A stretch of 64,000 bases of DNA. Source: Escherichia coli DSM 30083 = JCM 1649 = ATCC 11775. Lineage in GTDB: Bacteria; Pseudomonadota; Gammaproteobacteria; Enterobacterales; Enterobacteriaceae. A program made the translations under genes and the position numbers. This document shows, one piece after another, positions 9,273 through 18,762 of this stretch. The stretch covers positions 1,922,001 through 1,986,000 of the forward strand of contig NZ_CP033092.2 of assembly GCF_003697165.2 (NCBI RefSeq), in the 5' to 3' direction. Within the stretch, counting starts at the first letter, position 1. Each line of letters opens with the position of its first letter. The notes below the pieces were generated by a model. That model was not told the DNA's origin. It was given only the letters and a program-made list of their open reading frames with translations, and searched no databases.

Positions 9273-10019
9273 ATGTTGCTTAGCATAATCACTGTCGCGT
9301 TTCGTAACCTCGAAGGGATAGTCAAAACACACGCCTCGCTGGCGCATCTGGCGCAGGCGGACGATATCAGCTTCGAATGGATTGTTGTCGATGGCGGTTC
9401 CAATGACGGCACCCGTGAGTACCTGGAAAATCTCAAGGGTATCTATAACCTACGCTTTGTCAGCGAACCAGATAACGGTATCTACGACGCCATGAACAAG
9501 GGCATTGCGATGGCACAAGGCAAGTTCGCGTTGTTTCTCAACTCGGGCGATATTTTTCATCAGGATGCCGCATATTTTGTCCGTAAGTTAAAAGTGCAAA
9601 AAGATAACGTGATGATCACCGGCGATGCGCTGCTGGATTTTGGCGACGGGCATAAAATTAAACGTAGCGCCAAACCGGGCTGGTATATTTACCACAGCCT
9701 GCCCGCCAGTCATCAGGCGATATTTTTCCCGGTGTCCGGCTTGAAGAAATGGCGTTATGACCTGGAATATAAAGTTTCGTCCGACTACGCGCTGGCGGCC
9801 AAAATGTATAAAGCTGGTTATGCATTTAAAAAACTCAATGGCCTGGTGTCTGAATTTTCTATGGGTGGGGTATCAACCACCAATAATATGGAATTGTGTG
9901 CTGACGCCAAAAAAGTCCAACGGCAGATATTGCACGTGCCTGGCTTTTGGGCTGAATTATCCTGGCATTTACGCCAACGTACGACCTCAAAGACGAAAGC
10001 CTTATATAACAAAAGCTGA
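9273..10019 (+). CDS. wcaE: WcaE, family 2 glycosyltransferase
   Basis: 248 residues, GT-A fold. It has the start motif LSIITVAFRN, the nucleotide-binding WIVVDGGSNDGT at residues 36-47 and a metal-site SGD at 91-93, the variant of the DXD motif common in this subfamily. It is a soluble or peripheral protein on the cytoplasmic face. The literature assigns it to adding the second fucose to the colanic acid lipid-linked intermediate (recalled). Upstream GAGGT at 9261-9265 is a plausible ribosome binding site. wcaF follows after 15 bases. Confidence 0.93.
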   Translation: MLLSIITVAFRNLEGIVKTHASLAHLAQADDISFEWIVVDGGSNDGTREYLENLKGIYNLRFVSEPDNGIYDAMNKGIAMAQGKFALFLNSGDIFHQDAAYFVRKLKVQKDNVMITGDALLDFGDGHKIKRSAKPGWYIYHSLPASHQAIFFPVSGLKKWRYDLEYKVSSDYALAAKMYKAGYAFKKLNGLVSEFSMGGVSTTNNMELCADAKKVQRQILHVPGFWAELSWHLRQRTTSKTKALYNKS

Positions 10020-10034
10020 ATATAAGGGAAAACG

Positions 10035-10583
10035 ATGCAGGATTTAAGTGGATTCTCGGTGCCGAAAGGGTTCCGGGGTGGCAACGCTATTAAAGTGCAA
10101 TTGTGGTGGGCAGTACAGGCAACAATATTTGCCTGGTCGCCACAAGTATTGTATCGCTGGCGGGCATTTTTATTACGTTTATTCGGCGCAAAAATAGGAA
10201 AAAACGTAGTGATTCGTCCGTCAGTAAAAATTACCTATCCGTGGAAATTAACCTTAGGTGATTACGCGTGGGTCGGCGATGAGGTCAATTTATATACCCT
10301 CGGTGAAATAACCATTGGCGCACATTCGGTGATATCGCAAAAAAGTTATTTATGCACCGGTAGCCACGACCATGCAAGTCAACATTTCACCATTAACGCC
10401 ACGCCTATTGTGATTGGCGAGAAATGCTGGCTGGCAACCGATGTCTTTGTTGCCCCTGGCGTCACGATCGGCAACGGCACCGTCGTGGGTGCGCGAAGCA
10501 GTGTTTTTAAATCGCTTCCGGCAAATGTGGTTTGCCGGGGGAATCCCGCAGTGGTGATACGCGAACGCGTTGAAACTGAATAA
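10035..10583 (+). CDS. wcaF: WcaF, hexapeptide-repeat O-acetyltransferase
   Basis: 182 residues. A central and C-terminal left-handed beta-helix (IGKNVVIRP, LTLGDYAWVGDEVNLY, ITIGAHSVIS, VTIGNGTVVGARS) places it in the NodL/LacA/maltose acetyltransferase group. TGSHDHAS near residues 112-119 holds the likely catalytic His. It ends with the CRGNPAVVIRER cap typical of the family. It acetylates fucose in colanic acid; the literature puts its action on the first fucose (recalled). It is followed after 26 bases by gmd. Confidence 0.93.
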   Translation: MQDLSGFSVPKGFRGGNAIKVQLWWAVQATIFAWSPQVLYRWRAFLLRLFGAKIGKNVVIRPSVKITYPWKLTLGDYAWVGDEVNLYTLGEITIGAHSVISQKSYLCTGSHDHASQHFTINATPIVIGEKCWLATDVFVAPGVTIGNGTVVGARSSVFKSLPANVVCRGNPAVVIRERVETE

Positions 10584-10609
10584 ATTCAAAAAATACAGAG
10601 GAATAAGAC

Positions 10610-11731
10610 ATGTCAAAAGTCGCTCTCATCACCGGTGTAACCGGACAAGACGGTTCTTACCTGGCAGAGTTTCTGCTGGAAAAAGGTTACGAGGTGCATG
10701 GTATTAAGCGTCGTGCATCGTCATTCAACACCGAGCGCGTGGATCACATTTATCAGGATCCGCACACCTGCAACCCGAAATTCCATCTGCATTATGGCGA
10801 TCTGAGTGATACCTCCAACCTGACGCGCATTTTGCGTGAAGTACAGCCGGATGAAGTGTACAACCTGGGGGCAATGAGCCACGTTGCGGTTTCTTTTGAG
10901 TCACCGGAATATACCGCTGACGTTGATGCGATGGGTACGCTGCGCCTGCTCGAGGCGATCCGCTTCCTCGGTCTGGAAAAGAAAACCCGTTTCTATCAGG
11001 CTTCCACCTCTGAACTGTACGGTCTGGTGCAGGAAATTCCGCAGAAAGAAACCACGCCGTTCTACCCGCGATCTCCGTATGCGGTCGCCAAACTGTACGC
11101 CTACTGGATCACCGTTAACTACCGCGAATCCTACGGCATGTACGCCTGCAACGGTATTCTCTTCAACCATGAATCCCCGCGCCGTGGCGAAACCTTCGTT
11201 ACCCGCAAAATCACCCGCGCAATCGCCAATATCGCCCAGGGGCTGGAGTCGTGCCTGTATCTCGGCAATATGGATTCCCTGCGTGACTGGGGCCACGCCA
11301 AAGACTACGTAAAAATGCAGTGGATGATGCTGCAACAGGAACAACCGGAAGATTTCGTTATTGCCACCGGCGTTCAGTACTCCGTGCGTCAGTTCGTGGA
11401 AATGGCGGCGGCACAGCTGGGCATCAAACTGCGCTTTGAAGGCACGGGCGTTGAAGAGAAGGGCATTGTGGTTTCCGTCACCGGGCATGATGCACCAGGC
11501 GTTAAACCGGGTGATGTGATTATCGCCGTTGACCCGCGCTACTTCCGTCCTGCTGAAGTAGAAACACTGCTCGGCGACCCGACCAAAGCGCACGAAAAAC
11601 TGGGCTGGAAACCGGAAATCACCCTCAGAGAGATGGTGTCTGAAATGGTGGCTAATGACCTCGAAGCGGCGAAAAAACACTCTCTGCTGAAATCTCACGG
11701 CTACGACGTGGCGATCGCGCTGGAGTCATAA
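10610..11731 (+). CDS. gmd: GDP-mannose 4,6-dehydratase
   Basis: 373 residues, a short-chain dehydrogenase. The NADP-binding [12 protein letters not shown] is at residues 9-20 (GxxGxxG pattern), and the catalytic set is Thr133 and Glu135 in STSELYG with the Tyr157/Lys161 pair (YAVAK). It converts GDP-D-mannose to GDP-4-keto-6-deoxymannose, the first committed step to GDP-L-fucose. The partner gene fcl starts 2 bases after its stop. Confidence 0.98.
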
Positions 11732-11733
11732 GC

Positions 11734-12699
11734 ATGAGTAAACAACGCATTTTTATTGCTGGCCATCGCGGGATGGTCGGTTCCGCCATCAGGCGGCAGC
11801 TCGAACAGCGCGGTGATGTAGAGCTGGTATTACGCACCCGCGATGAACTGAACCTGCTGGACAGCCGCGCCGTGCATGATTTCTTTGCCAGCGAACGTAT
11901 TGACCAGGTCTATCTGGCGGCGGCGAAAGTGGGCGGCATTGTTGCCAACAACACGTATCCGGCGGATTTCATCTATCAGAACATGATGATTGAGAGCAAC
12001 ATCATTCACGCCGCGCATCAGAACGACGTGAACAAACTGCTGTTTCTCGGATCGTCCTGTATCTACCCGAAACTGGCAAAACAGCCGATGGCAGAAAGCG
12101 AGTTATTGCAGGGTACGCTGGAGCCGACTAACGAGCCTTATGCTATTGCCAAAATCGCCGGGATCAAACTGTGCGAATCTTACAACCGCCAGTATGGACG
12201 CGATTACCGCTCGGTCATGCCGACCAACCTGTATGGCCCGCATGACAACTTCCACCCGAGTAATTCGCATGTGATCCCTGCATTGCTGCGTCGCTTCCAC
12301 GAGGCGACGGCACAGAATGCACCGGACGTGGTGGTGTGGGGCAGCGGTACACCGATGCGCGAATTTCTGCACGTCGATGATATGGCGGCGGCGAGCATTC
12401 ATGTGATGGAGCTGGCGCACGAAGTCTGGCTGGAGAACACCCAACCGATGCTGTCGCACATTAACGTCGGCACGGGCGTTGACTGCACTATCCGCGAGCT
12501 GGCGCAAACCATCGCCAAAGTGGTGGGTTACAAAGGTCGGGTGGTTTTTGATGCCAGTAAACCGGATGGTACGCCGCGCAAACTGCTGGATGTGACGCGC
12601 CTGCATCAGCTTGGCTGGTATCACGAAATCTCACTGGAAGCGGGGCTTGCCAGCACTTACCAGTGGTTCCTTGAGAATCAAGACCGCTTTCGGGGGTAA
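11734..12699 (+). CDS. fcl: GDP-L-fucose synthase (epimerase/reductase)
   Basis: 321 residues. Rossmann motif GHRGMVGSAI is at residues 10-19, Ser107 lies in LGSSCIYPK and the YAIAK pair is Tyr136/Lys140. It epimerises the 3 and 5 positions of GDP-4-keto-6-deoxymannose and reduces the 4-keto group with NADPH to give GDP-L-fucose for WcaI and WcaE. It is also known as wcaG. The stop TAA shares its last base with the first of two tandem ATGs of gmm. Confidence 0.98.
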   Translation: MSKQRIFIAGHRGMVGSAIRRQLEQRGDVELVLRTRDELNLLDSRAVHDFFASERIDQVYLAAAKVGGIVANNTYPADFIYQNMMIESNIIHAAHQNDVNKLLFLGSSCIYPKLAKQPMAESELLQGTLEPTNEPYAIAKIAGIKLCESYNRQYGRDYRSVMPTNLYGPHDNFHPSNSHVIPALLRRFHEATAQNAPDVVVWGSGTPMREFLHVDDMAAASIHVMELAHEVWLENTQPMLSHINVGTGVDCTIRELAQTIAKVVGYKGRVVFDASKPDGTPRKLLDVTRLHQLGWYHEISLEAGLASTYQWFLENQDRFRG

Positions 12700-13181
12700 T
12701 GATGTTTTTACGTCAGGAAGACTTTGCCACGGTAGTGCGCTCCACTCCGCTTGTCTCTCTCGACTTTATTGTCGAGAACAGTCGCGGCGAGTTTCTGCTT
12801 GGCAAAAGAACCAACCGCCCGGCGCAGGGTTACTGGTTTGTGCCGGGAGGGCGCGTGCAGAAAGACGAAACGCTGGAAGCCGCATTTGAGCGGCTGACGA
12901 TGGCGGAACTGGGGCTGCGTCTGCCGATAACAGCAGGCCAGTTTTACGGTGTCTGGCAGCACTTTTATGACGATAACTTCTCTGGCACGGATTTCACCAC
13001 TCACTATGTGGTGCTCGGTTTTCGCTTCAGAGTAGCGGAAGAAGAACTGTTACTGCCGGATGAGCAGCATGACGATTACCGCTGGCTGACGCCGGACGCG
13101 TTGCTCGCCAGTGACAATGTTCACGCTAACAGCCGCGCCTATTTTCTCGCTGAGAAGCGTGCCGGAGTACCCGGATTATGA
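12699..13181 (+). CDS. gmm: GDP-mannose mannosyl hydrolase (Nudix family)
   Basis: 160 residues from ATG 12699, or 159 from the adjacent ATG 12702; the shared-base TAATG arrangement favours translational coupling to fcl. The Nudix box lies in GGRVQKDETLEAAFERLTMA and departs from the usual GX5EX7REUXEEXGU: RLTMAE stands where REUXEE is expected, so one metal-binding Glu is missing. This matches the known feature of this enzyme, which hydrolyses the glycosidic bond of GDP-mannose to give GDP and mannose rather than cleaving a pyrophosphate. It probably tunes the GDP-mannose supply. Also called wcaH or nudD. Confidence 0.96.
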   Translation: MMFLRQEDFATVVRSTPLVSLDFIVENSRGEFLLGKRTNRPAQGYWFVPGGRVQKDETLEAAFERLTMAELGLRLPITAGQFYGVWQHFYDDNFSGTDFTTHYVVLGFRFRVAEEELLLPDEQHDDYRWLTPDALLASDNVHANSRAYFLAEKRAGVPGL

Positions 13182-14401
13182 AAATACTGGTCTACGGCAT
13201 TAACTACTCGCCGGAGTTAACCGGCATCGGCAAGTACACCGGCGAGATGGTGGAATGGCTGGCGGCACAAGGTCATGAGGTGCGGGTTATTACCGCACCG
13301 CCTTACTACCCGCAATGGCAGGTGGGCGAGAACTATTCCGCCTGGCGGTACAAACGAGAAGAGGGGGCCGCCACGGTGTGGCGCTGCCCGCTGTACGTGC
13401 CAAAACAGCCGAGCACCCTGAAACGCCTGTTACATCTCGGCAGTTTTGCCGTCAGCAGTTTTTTCCCGTTGATGGCGCAACGTCGCTGGAAGCCGGATCG
13501 CATTATTGGCGTAGTGCCAACGCTGTTTTGCACGCCGGGAATGCGCCTGCTGGCGAAACTCTCTGGTGCGCGTACCGTGCTGCATATTCAGGATTACGAA
13601 GTGGACGCCATGCTGGGGCTGGGCCTTGCCGGAAAAGGCAAAGGCGGCAAAGTGGCACAGCTGGCGACGGCGTTCGAACGTAGCGGACTGCATAACGTCG
13701 ATAACGTCTCCACGATTTCGCGTTCGATGATGAATAAAGCCATCGAAAAAGGCGTGGCGGCAGAAAACGTCATCTTCTTCCCCAACTGGTCAGAAATTGC
13801 CCGTTTTCAGCATGTCGCAGACGCCGATGTTGATGCCCTTCGTAACCAGCTTGGCCTGCCGGATAACAAAAAAATCATTCTTTACTCCGGCAATATTGGT
13901 GAAAAGCAGGGGCTGGAAAACGTTATTGAAGCTGCCGATCGCCTGCGTGATGAACCGCTGATTTTTGCCATTGTCGGGCAGGGCGGCGGCAAAGCTCGGC
14001 TGGAAAAAATGGCGCAACAGCGTGGTCTGCACATCATGCAATTTTTTCCGCTGCAATCGTATGACGCTTTACCCGCACTGCTGAAGATGGGCGATTGCCA
14101 TCTGGTAGTGCAAAAACGCGGCGCGGCAGATGCCGTATTACCGTCGAAACTGACCAATATTCTGGCGGTAGGCGGTAACGCGGTGATTACTGCTGAAGCC
14201 CACACAGAACTGGGACAGCTTTGCGAAACCTTTCCGGGCATTGCGGTTTGCGTAGAACCGGAATCGGTCGAGGCGCTGGTGGCGGGGATCCGTCAGGCGC
14301 TCCTGCTGCCCAAACACAACACGGTGGCACGTGAATATGCCGAACGCACGCTCGATAAAGAGAACGTGTTACGTCAATTTATAAATGATATTCGGGGATA
14401 A
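13178..14401 (+). CDS. wcaI: WcaI, GT4-family (fucosyl) transferase
   Basis: 407 residues, GT-B fold. The N-terminal acceptor domain has the motif YSPELTGIGKYTGEM and the C-terminal GT4 domain has GNIGEKQGLE (nucleotide binding) and KRGAADAVLPSKLTNILA in place of the usual E-x7-E region. It is assigned in the literature to addition of the first fucose to undecaprenyl-PP-glucose made by WcaJ (recalled). Its start overlaps the gmm stop by 4 bases; manC follows 2 bases later. Confidence 0.92.
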   Translation: MKILVYGINYSPELTGIGKYTGEMVEWLAAQGHEVRVITAPPYYPQWQVGENYSAWRYKREEGAATVWRCPLYVPKQPSTLKRLLHLGSFAVSSFFPLMAQRRWKPDRIIGVVPTLFCTPGMRLLAKLSGARTVLHIQDYEVDAMLGLGLAGKGKGGKVAQLATAFERSGLHNVDNVSTISRSMMNKAIEKGVAAENVIFFPNWSEIARFQHVADADVDALRNQLGLPDNKKIILYSGNIGEKQGLENVIEAADRLRDEPLIFAIVGQGGGKARLEKMAQQRGLHIMQFFPLQSYDALPALLKMGDCHLVVQKRGAADAVLPSKLTNILAVGGNAVITAEAHTELGQLCETFPGIAVCVEPESVEALVAGIRQALLLPKHNTVAREYAERTLDKENVLRQFINDIRG

Positions 14402-14403
14402 TT

Positions 14404-15840
14404 ATGGCGCAGTCGAAACTCTATCCAGTTGTGATGGCAGGTGGCTCCGGTAGCCGCTTATGGCCGCTTTCCCGCGTACTTTACCCCAAGCAGTTTTTAT
14501 GCCTGAAAGGCGATCTCACCATGCTGCAAACCACCATCTGCCGCCTGAACGGCGTGGAGTGCGAAAGCCCGGTGGTGATTTGCAATGAGCAGCACCGCTT
14601 TATTGTCGCGGAACAGCTGCGTCAACTGAACAAACTCACCGAGAACATTATTCTCGAACCGGCAGGGCGTAACACTGCACCTGCCATTGCGCTGGCGGCG
14701 CTGGCGGCAAAACGTCATAGCCCGGAGAGCGACCCGTTAATGCTGGTCTTGGCGGCGGATCATGTGATTGCCGATGAAGACGCGTTCCGTGCCGCCGTGC
14801 GTAATGCCATGCCATATGCCGAAGCGGGCAAGCTGGTGACCTTCGGCATTGTGCCGGATCTACCTGAAACCGGATATGGCTATATTCGTCGCGGTGAAGT
14901 GTCTGCGGGTGAGCAGGATACGGTGGCCTTTGAAGTGGCGCAGTTTGTCGAAAAACCGAATCTGGAAACCGCCCAGGCCTATGTAGCAAGCGGCGAATAT
15001 TACTGGAACAGCGGCATGTTCCTGTTCCGCGCCGGATGCTATCTCGAAGAACTGAAAAAATATCGCCCGGATATTCTCGACGCCTGTGAAAAAGCGATGA
15101 GCGCCGTCGATCCGGATCTCGATTTTATTCGTGTGGATGAAGAAGCGTTTCTGGCCTGCCCGGAAGAGTCGGTGGATTACGCGGTCATGGAACGAACGGC
15201 AGATGCCGTTGTGGTGCCGATGGATGCAGGCTGGAGCGATGTCGGCTCCTGGTCCTCTTTATGGGAGATCAGCGCCCACACCGCCGAGGGCAACGTTTGC
15301 CACGGTGATGTGATTAATCACAAAACCGAAAACAGCTATGTGTATGCCGAATCTGGCCTGGTCACCACCGTCGGGGTGAAAGATTTGGTGGTAGTGCAGA
15401 CCAAAGATGCGGTGCTGATTGCCGACCGTAACGCGGTTCAGGATGTGAAAAAAGTGGTCGAGCAGATCAAAGCCGATGGTCGCCATGAGCATCGGGTGCA
15501 TCGCGAAGTGTATCGCCCGTGGGGCAAATATGACTCTATCGACGCGGGCGATCGCTACCAGGTGAAACGCATCACCGTGAAACCGGGCGAAGGTTTGTCG
15601 GTACAGATGCATCATCACCGCGCGGAACACTGGGTAGTGGTCGCAGGAACGGCAAAAGTCACCATCGACGGTGATATCAAGCTGCTTGGTGAAAACGAGT
15701 CCATTTATATTCCGCTGGGGGCGACGCATTGCCTGGAAAACCCGGGGAAAATTCCGCTCGATTTAATTGAAGTACGCTCCGGCTCTTATCTCGAAGAGGA
15801 TGATGTGGTGCGCTTCGCGGATCGCTACGGACGGGTGTAG
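14404..15840 (+). CDS. manC: Mannose-1-phosphate guanylyltransferase (CpsB/ManC)
   Basis: 478 residues. The N-terminal nucleotidyltransferase domain has GGSGSRLWPLSR with the downstream PKQF motif, and the FVEKPN motif near residue 183. The C-terminal domain is a cupin (RPWGKYDSID, then MHHHRAEHW), the arrangement of type II enzymes; here the isomerase domain is only the cupin remnant and main activity is GDP-mannose synthesis from mannose-1-phosphate and GTP. It works with manB to supply gmd. K-12 nomenclature: cpsB. Confidence 0.97.
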   Translation: MAQSKLYPVVMAGGSGSRLWPLSRVLYPKQFLCLKGDLTMLQTTICRLNGVECESPVVICNEQHRFIVAEQLRQLNKLTENIILEPAGRNTAPAIALAALAAKRHSPESDPLMLVLAADHVIADEDAFRAAVRNAMPYAEAGKLVTFGIVPDLPETGYGYIRRGEVSAGEQDTVAFEVAQFVEKPNLETAQAYVASGEYYWNSGMFLFRAGCYLEELKKYRPDILDACEKAMSAVDPDLDFIRVDEEAFLACPEESVDYAVMERTADAVVVPMDAGWSDVGSWSSLWEISAHTAEGNVCHGDVINHKTENSYVYAESGLVTTVGVKDLVVVQTKDAVLIADRNAVQDVKKVVEQIKADGRHEHRVHREVYRPWGKYDSIDAGDRYQVKRITVKPGEGLSVQMHHHRAEHWVVVAGTAKVTIDGDIKLLGENESIYIPLGATHCLENPGKIPLDLIEVRSGSYLEEDDVVRFADRYGRV

Positions 15841-15941
15841 CAGTTGCATAATCAACCGGATTAATTCTTCGGTAAATAACGACAAAAACAAAATTGGCCG
15901 TTTCGGTCAGGGCCAACTATTGCCTGAAAAAGGGTAACGAC

Positions 15942-17312
15942 ATGAAAAAATTAACCTGCTTTAAAGCCTATGATATTCGCGGGAAATTAGGCGAAGAACT
16001 GAATGAAGATATTGCCTGGCGCATTGGTCGCGCCTATGGCGAATTTCTCAAACCGAAAACCATTGTGTTAGGCGGTGATGTCCGCCTCACCAGCGAAACC
16101 TTAAAACTGGCGCTGGCGAAAGGTTTACAGGATGCGGGCGTCGATGTGCTGGATATTGGCATGTCCGGCACCGAAGAGATCTATTTCGCCACGTTCCATC
16201 TCGGCGTGGATGGCGGCATCGAAGTTACCGCCAGCCATAACCCGATGGATTACAACGGCATGAAGCTGGTGCGCGAAGGGGCTCGCCCGATCAGCGGCGA
16301 TACCGGACTGCGCGACGTCCAGCGTCTGGCAGAAGCCAACGACTTTCCTCCCGTTGATGAAACCAAACGCGGTCGCTATCAGCAAATCAACCTGCGTGAT
16401 GCATACGTTGATCACCTGTTCGGTTATATCAATGTCAAAAACCTTACGCCGCTCAAGCTGGTGATCAACTCCGGGAACGGCGCAGCGGGTCCGGTGGTGG
16501 ACGCCATCGAAGCCCGTTTTAAAGCCCTCGGCGCACCGGTGGAGTTAATCAAAGTGCATAACACGCCGGACGGCAATTTCCCCAACGGTATTCCTAACCC
16601 GTTGCTGCCGGAATGCCGCGACGACACCCGTAATGCGGTCATCAAACACGGCGCGGATATGGGCATTGCCTTTGATGGCGATTTTGACCGCTGTTTCCTG
16701 TTTGACGAAAAAGGGCAGTTTATTGAGGGCTACTACATTGTCGGCCTGCTGGCAGAAGCATTCCTCGAAAAAAATCCCGGCGCGAAGATCATCCACGATC
16801 CACGTCTCTCCTGGAACACCGTTGATGTGGTGACTGCCGCAGGCGGCACCCCGGTAATGTCGAAAACCGGACACGCCTTTATTAAAGAACGTATGCGCAA
16901 GGAAGACGCTATCTACGGTGGCGAAATGAGCGCCCACCATTACTTCCGTGATTTCGCTTACTGCGACAGCGGCATGATCCCGTGGCTGCTGGTCGCCGAA
17001 CTGGTGTGCCTGAAAGGAAAAACGCTGGGCGAACTGGTGCGCGACCGGATGGCGGCGTTTCCGGCAAGCGGTGAGATCAACAGCAAACTGGCGCAACCCG
17101 TTGAGGCGATTAACCGCGTGGAACAGCATTTTAGCCGTGAGGCGCTGGCGGTGGATCGCACCGATGGCATCAGCATGACCTTTGCCGACTGGCGCTTTAA
17201 CCTGCGCTCCTCCAACACCGAACCGGTGGTGCGGTTGAATGTGGAATCGCGCGGTGATGTGCCGCTGATGGAAGCGCGAACGCGAACTCTGCTGACGTTG
17301 CTGAACGAGTAA
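15942..17312 (+). CDS. manB: Phosphomannomutase (CpsG/ManB)
   Basis: 456 residues from ATG 15942 (MKKLTCFKAYDIRG). An upstream in-frame start at 15894 lacks family sequence and is rejected. It is an alpha-D-phosphohexomutase: the phosphoserine loop TASHNP has Ser98, the metal site is DGDFDR, and the sugar-specificity loop is GGEMSAHHYF. It interconverts mannose-6-phosphate and mannose-1-phosphate, feeding ManC. The 101-base gap after manC contains no clear terminator. K-12 name cpsG. Confidence 0.97.
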   Translation: MKKLTCFKAYDIRGKLGEELNEDIAWRIGRAYGEFLKPKTIVLGGDVRLTSETLKLALAKGLQDAGVDVLDIGMSGTEEIYFATFHLGVDGGIEVTASHNPMDYNGMKLVREGARPISGDTGLRDVQRLAEANDFPPVDETKRGRYQQINLRDAYVDHLFGYINVKNLTPLKLVINSGNGAAGPVVDAIEARFKALGAPVELIKVHNTPDGNFPNGIPNPLLPECRDDTRNAVIKHGADMGIAFDGDFDRCFLFDEKGQFIEGYYIVGLLAEAFLEKNPGAKIIHDPRLSWNTVDVVTAAGGTPVMSKTGHAFIKERMRKEDAIYGGEMSAHHYFRDFAYCDSGMIPWLLVAELVCLKGKTLGELVRDRMAAFPASGEINSKLAQPVEAINRVEQHFSREALAVDRTDGISMTFADWRFNLRSSNTEPVVRLNVESRGDVPLMEARTRTLLTLLNE

Positions 17313-17323
17313 TGTCGGATCTT

Positions 17324-17347
17324 CCCTTACCCCACTGCGGGTAAGGG
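17324..17347. terminator. Perfect 9-bp inverted repeat between manB and wcaJ
   Basis: CCCTTACCC and GGGTAAGGG form a perfect stem with a 6-base loop. There is no T-run after it, so it is not a classical intrinsic terminator. Lying inside the colanic acid operon, it may be a pause, an attenuation site or an mRNA-stability element that RfaH-modified polymerase reads through. Confidence 0.55.
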
Positions 17348-17366
17348 GCTAATAACAGGAACAACG

Positions 17367-18761
17367 ATGACAAATCTAAAAAAGCGCGAGCGAGCGAAAA
17401 CCAATGCATCGTTAATCTCTATGGTGCAACGCTTTTCAGATATCACCATCATGTTTGCCGGGCTATGGCTGGTTTGCGAAGTGAGCGGACTGTCATTCCT
17501 CTACATGCACCTGTTGGTGGCGCTGATTACGCTGGTGGTGTTCCAGATGCTGGGCGGCATCACCGATTTTTATCGCTCATGGCGCGGTGTTCGGGCAGCG
17601 ACAGAATTTGCCCTGCTGCTACAAAACTGGACCTTAAGCGTGATTTTCAGCGCCGGACTGGTGGCGTTCAACAATGATTTCGACACGCAACTGAAAATCT
17701 GGCTGGCGTGGTATGGGCTGACCAGTATCGGACTGGTGGTTTGCCGTTCATGTATTCGCATTGGGGCGGGCTGGCTGCGTAATCATGGCTATAACAAGCG
17801 CATGGTCGCCGTAGCGGGGGATTTAGCCGCCGGACAAATGCTGATGGAGAGCTTCCGTAATCAGCCGTGGTTAGGGTTTGAAGTGGTGGGCGTATACCAC
17901 GACCCAAAACCGGGCGGCGTTTCTAACGACTGGGCGGGCAATCTGCAACAACTGGTCGAGGATGCGAAAGCGGGCAAGATTCATAACGTCTATATCGCGA
18001 TGCAGATGTGCGACGGCGCGCGAGTGAAAAAACTGGTCCATCAACTGGCGGACACCACCTGTTCGGTGCTGCTGATCCCCGATGTCTTTACCTTCAACAT
18101 TCTCCATTCACGCCTCGAAGAGATGAATGGCGTACCGGTGGTGCCGCTGTATGACACGCCGCTTTCCGGGGTTAACCGCCTGCTCAAACGTGCGGAAGAC
18201 ATTGTGCTGGCGACGCTTATCCTGCTGCTGATCTCCCCGGTGCTGTGCTGCATTGCGCTGGCGGTGAAACTGAGCTCACCGGGGCCGGTTATTTTCCGCC
18301 AGACTCGCTACGGCATGGATGGCAAACCGATCAAAGTGTGGAAGTTCCGATCCATGAAAGTGATGGAGAACGACAAAGTGGTGACTCAGGCGACGCAGAA
18401 CGATCCGCGCGTCACCAAAGTGGGGAACTTTCTGCGCCGCACCTCGCTGGACGAATTGCCGCAGTTTATCAATGTGCTGACTGGCGGGATGTCGATTGTC
18501 GGTCCACGTCCGCACGCGGTGGCGCATAACGAACAGTATCGACAGCTCATTGAAGGCTACATGCTGCGCCATAAGGTGAAACCGGGCATTACCGGCTGGG
18601 CGCAGATTAATGGCTGGCGTGGCGAAACCGACACGCTGGAGAAAATGGAAAAACGCGTCGAGTTCGACCTTGAGTACATCCGCGAATGGAGCGTCTGGTT
18701 CGATATCAAAATCGTTTTCCTGACGGTATTCAAGGGCTTCGTTAACAAAGCGGCATATTGA
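17367..18761 (+). CDS. wcaJ: WcaJ, undecaprenyl-phosphate glucose phosphotransferase
   Basis: 464 residues. The N-terminal half has four hydrophobic segments (about residues 25-130), then a Rossmann-like cytoplasmic domain, a fifth hydrophobic segment with proline near residue 285 (reentrant helix) and the C-terminal bacterial sugar transferase domain. The latter has the conserved FRQTRYG, KFRSM, RVTKVGNFLRRTSLDELPQ and VGPRP motifs. It transfers glucose-1-phosphate from UDP-glucose to undecaprenyl phosphate, starting the colanic acid unit. The family is PNPT/HPT type (PHPT). wzxC starts 1 base after the stop. Confidence 0.97.
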   Translation: MTNLKKRERAKTNASLISMVQRFSDITIMFAGLWLVCEVSGLSFLYMHLLVALITLVVFQMLGGITDFYRSWRGVRAATEFALLLQNWTLSVIFSAGLVAFNNDFDTQLKIWLAWYGLTSIGLVVCRSCIRIGAGWLRNHGYNKRMVAVAGDLAAGQMLMESFRNQPWLGFEVVGVYHDPKPGGVSNDWAGNLQQLVEDAKAGKIHNVYIAMQMCDGARVKKLVHQLADTTCSVLLIPDVFTFNILHSRLEEMNGVPVVPLYDTPLSGVNRLLKRAEDIVLATLILLLISPVLCCIALAVKLSSPGPVIFRQTRYGMDGKPIKVWKFRSMKVMENDKVVTQATQNDPRVTKVGNFLRRTSLDELPQFINVLTGGMSIVGPRPHAVAHNEQYRQLIEGYMLRHKVKPGITGWAQINGWRGETDTLEKMEKRVEFDLEYIREWSVWFDIKIVFLTVFKGFVNKAAY

Positions 18762-18762
18762 T

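Noticed and set aside
10901..11698. Minus-strand open frame of about 265 codons across gmd
   Set aside because: Shadow of gmd, which carries full catalytic motifs; no initiation signals.
15894..15941. Upstream start for manB
   Set aside because: Adds 16 residues outside the phosphomannomutase family; ATG 15942 gives the known N-terminus.
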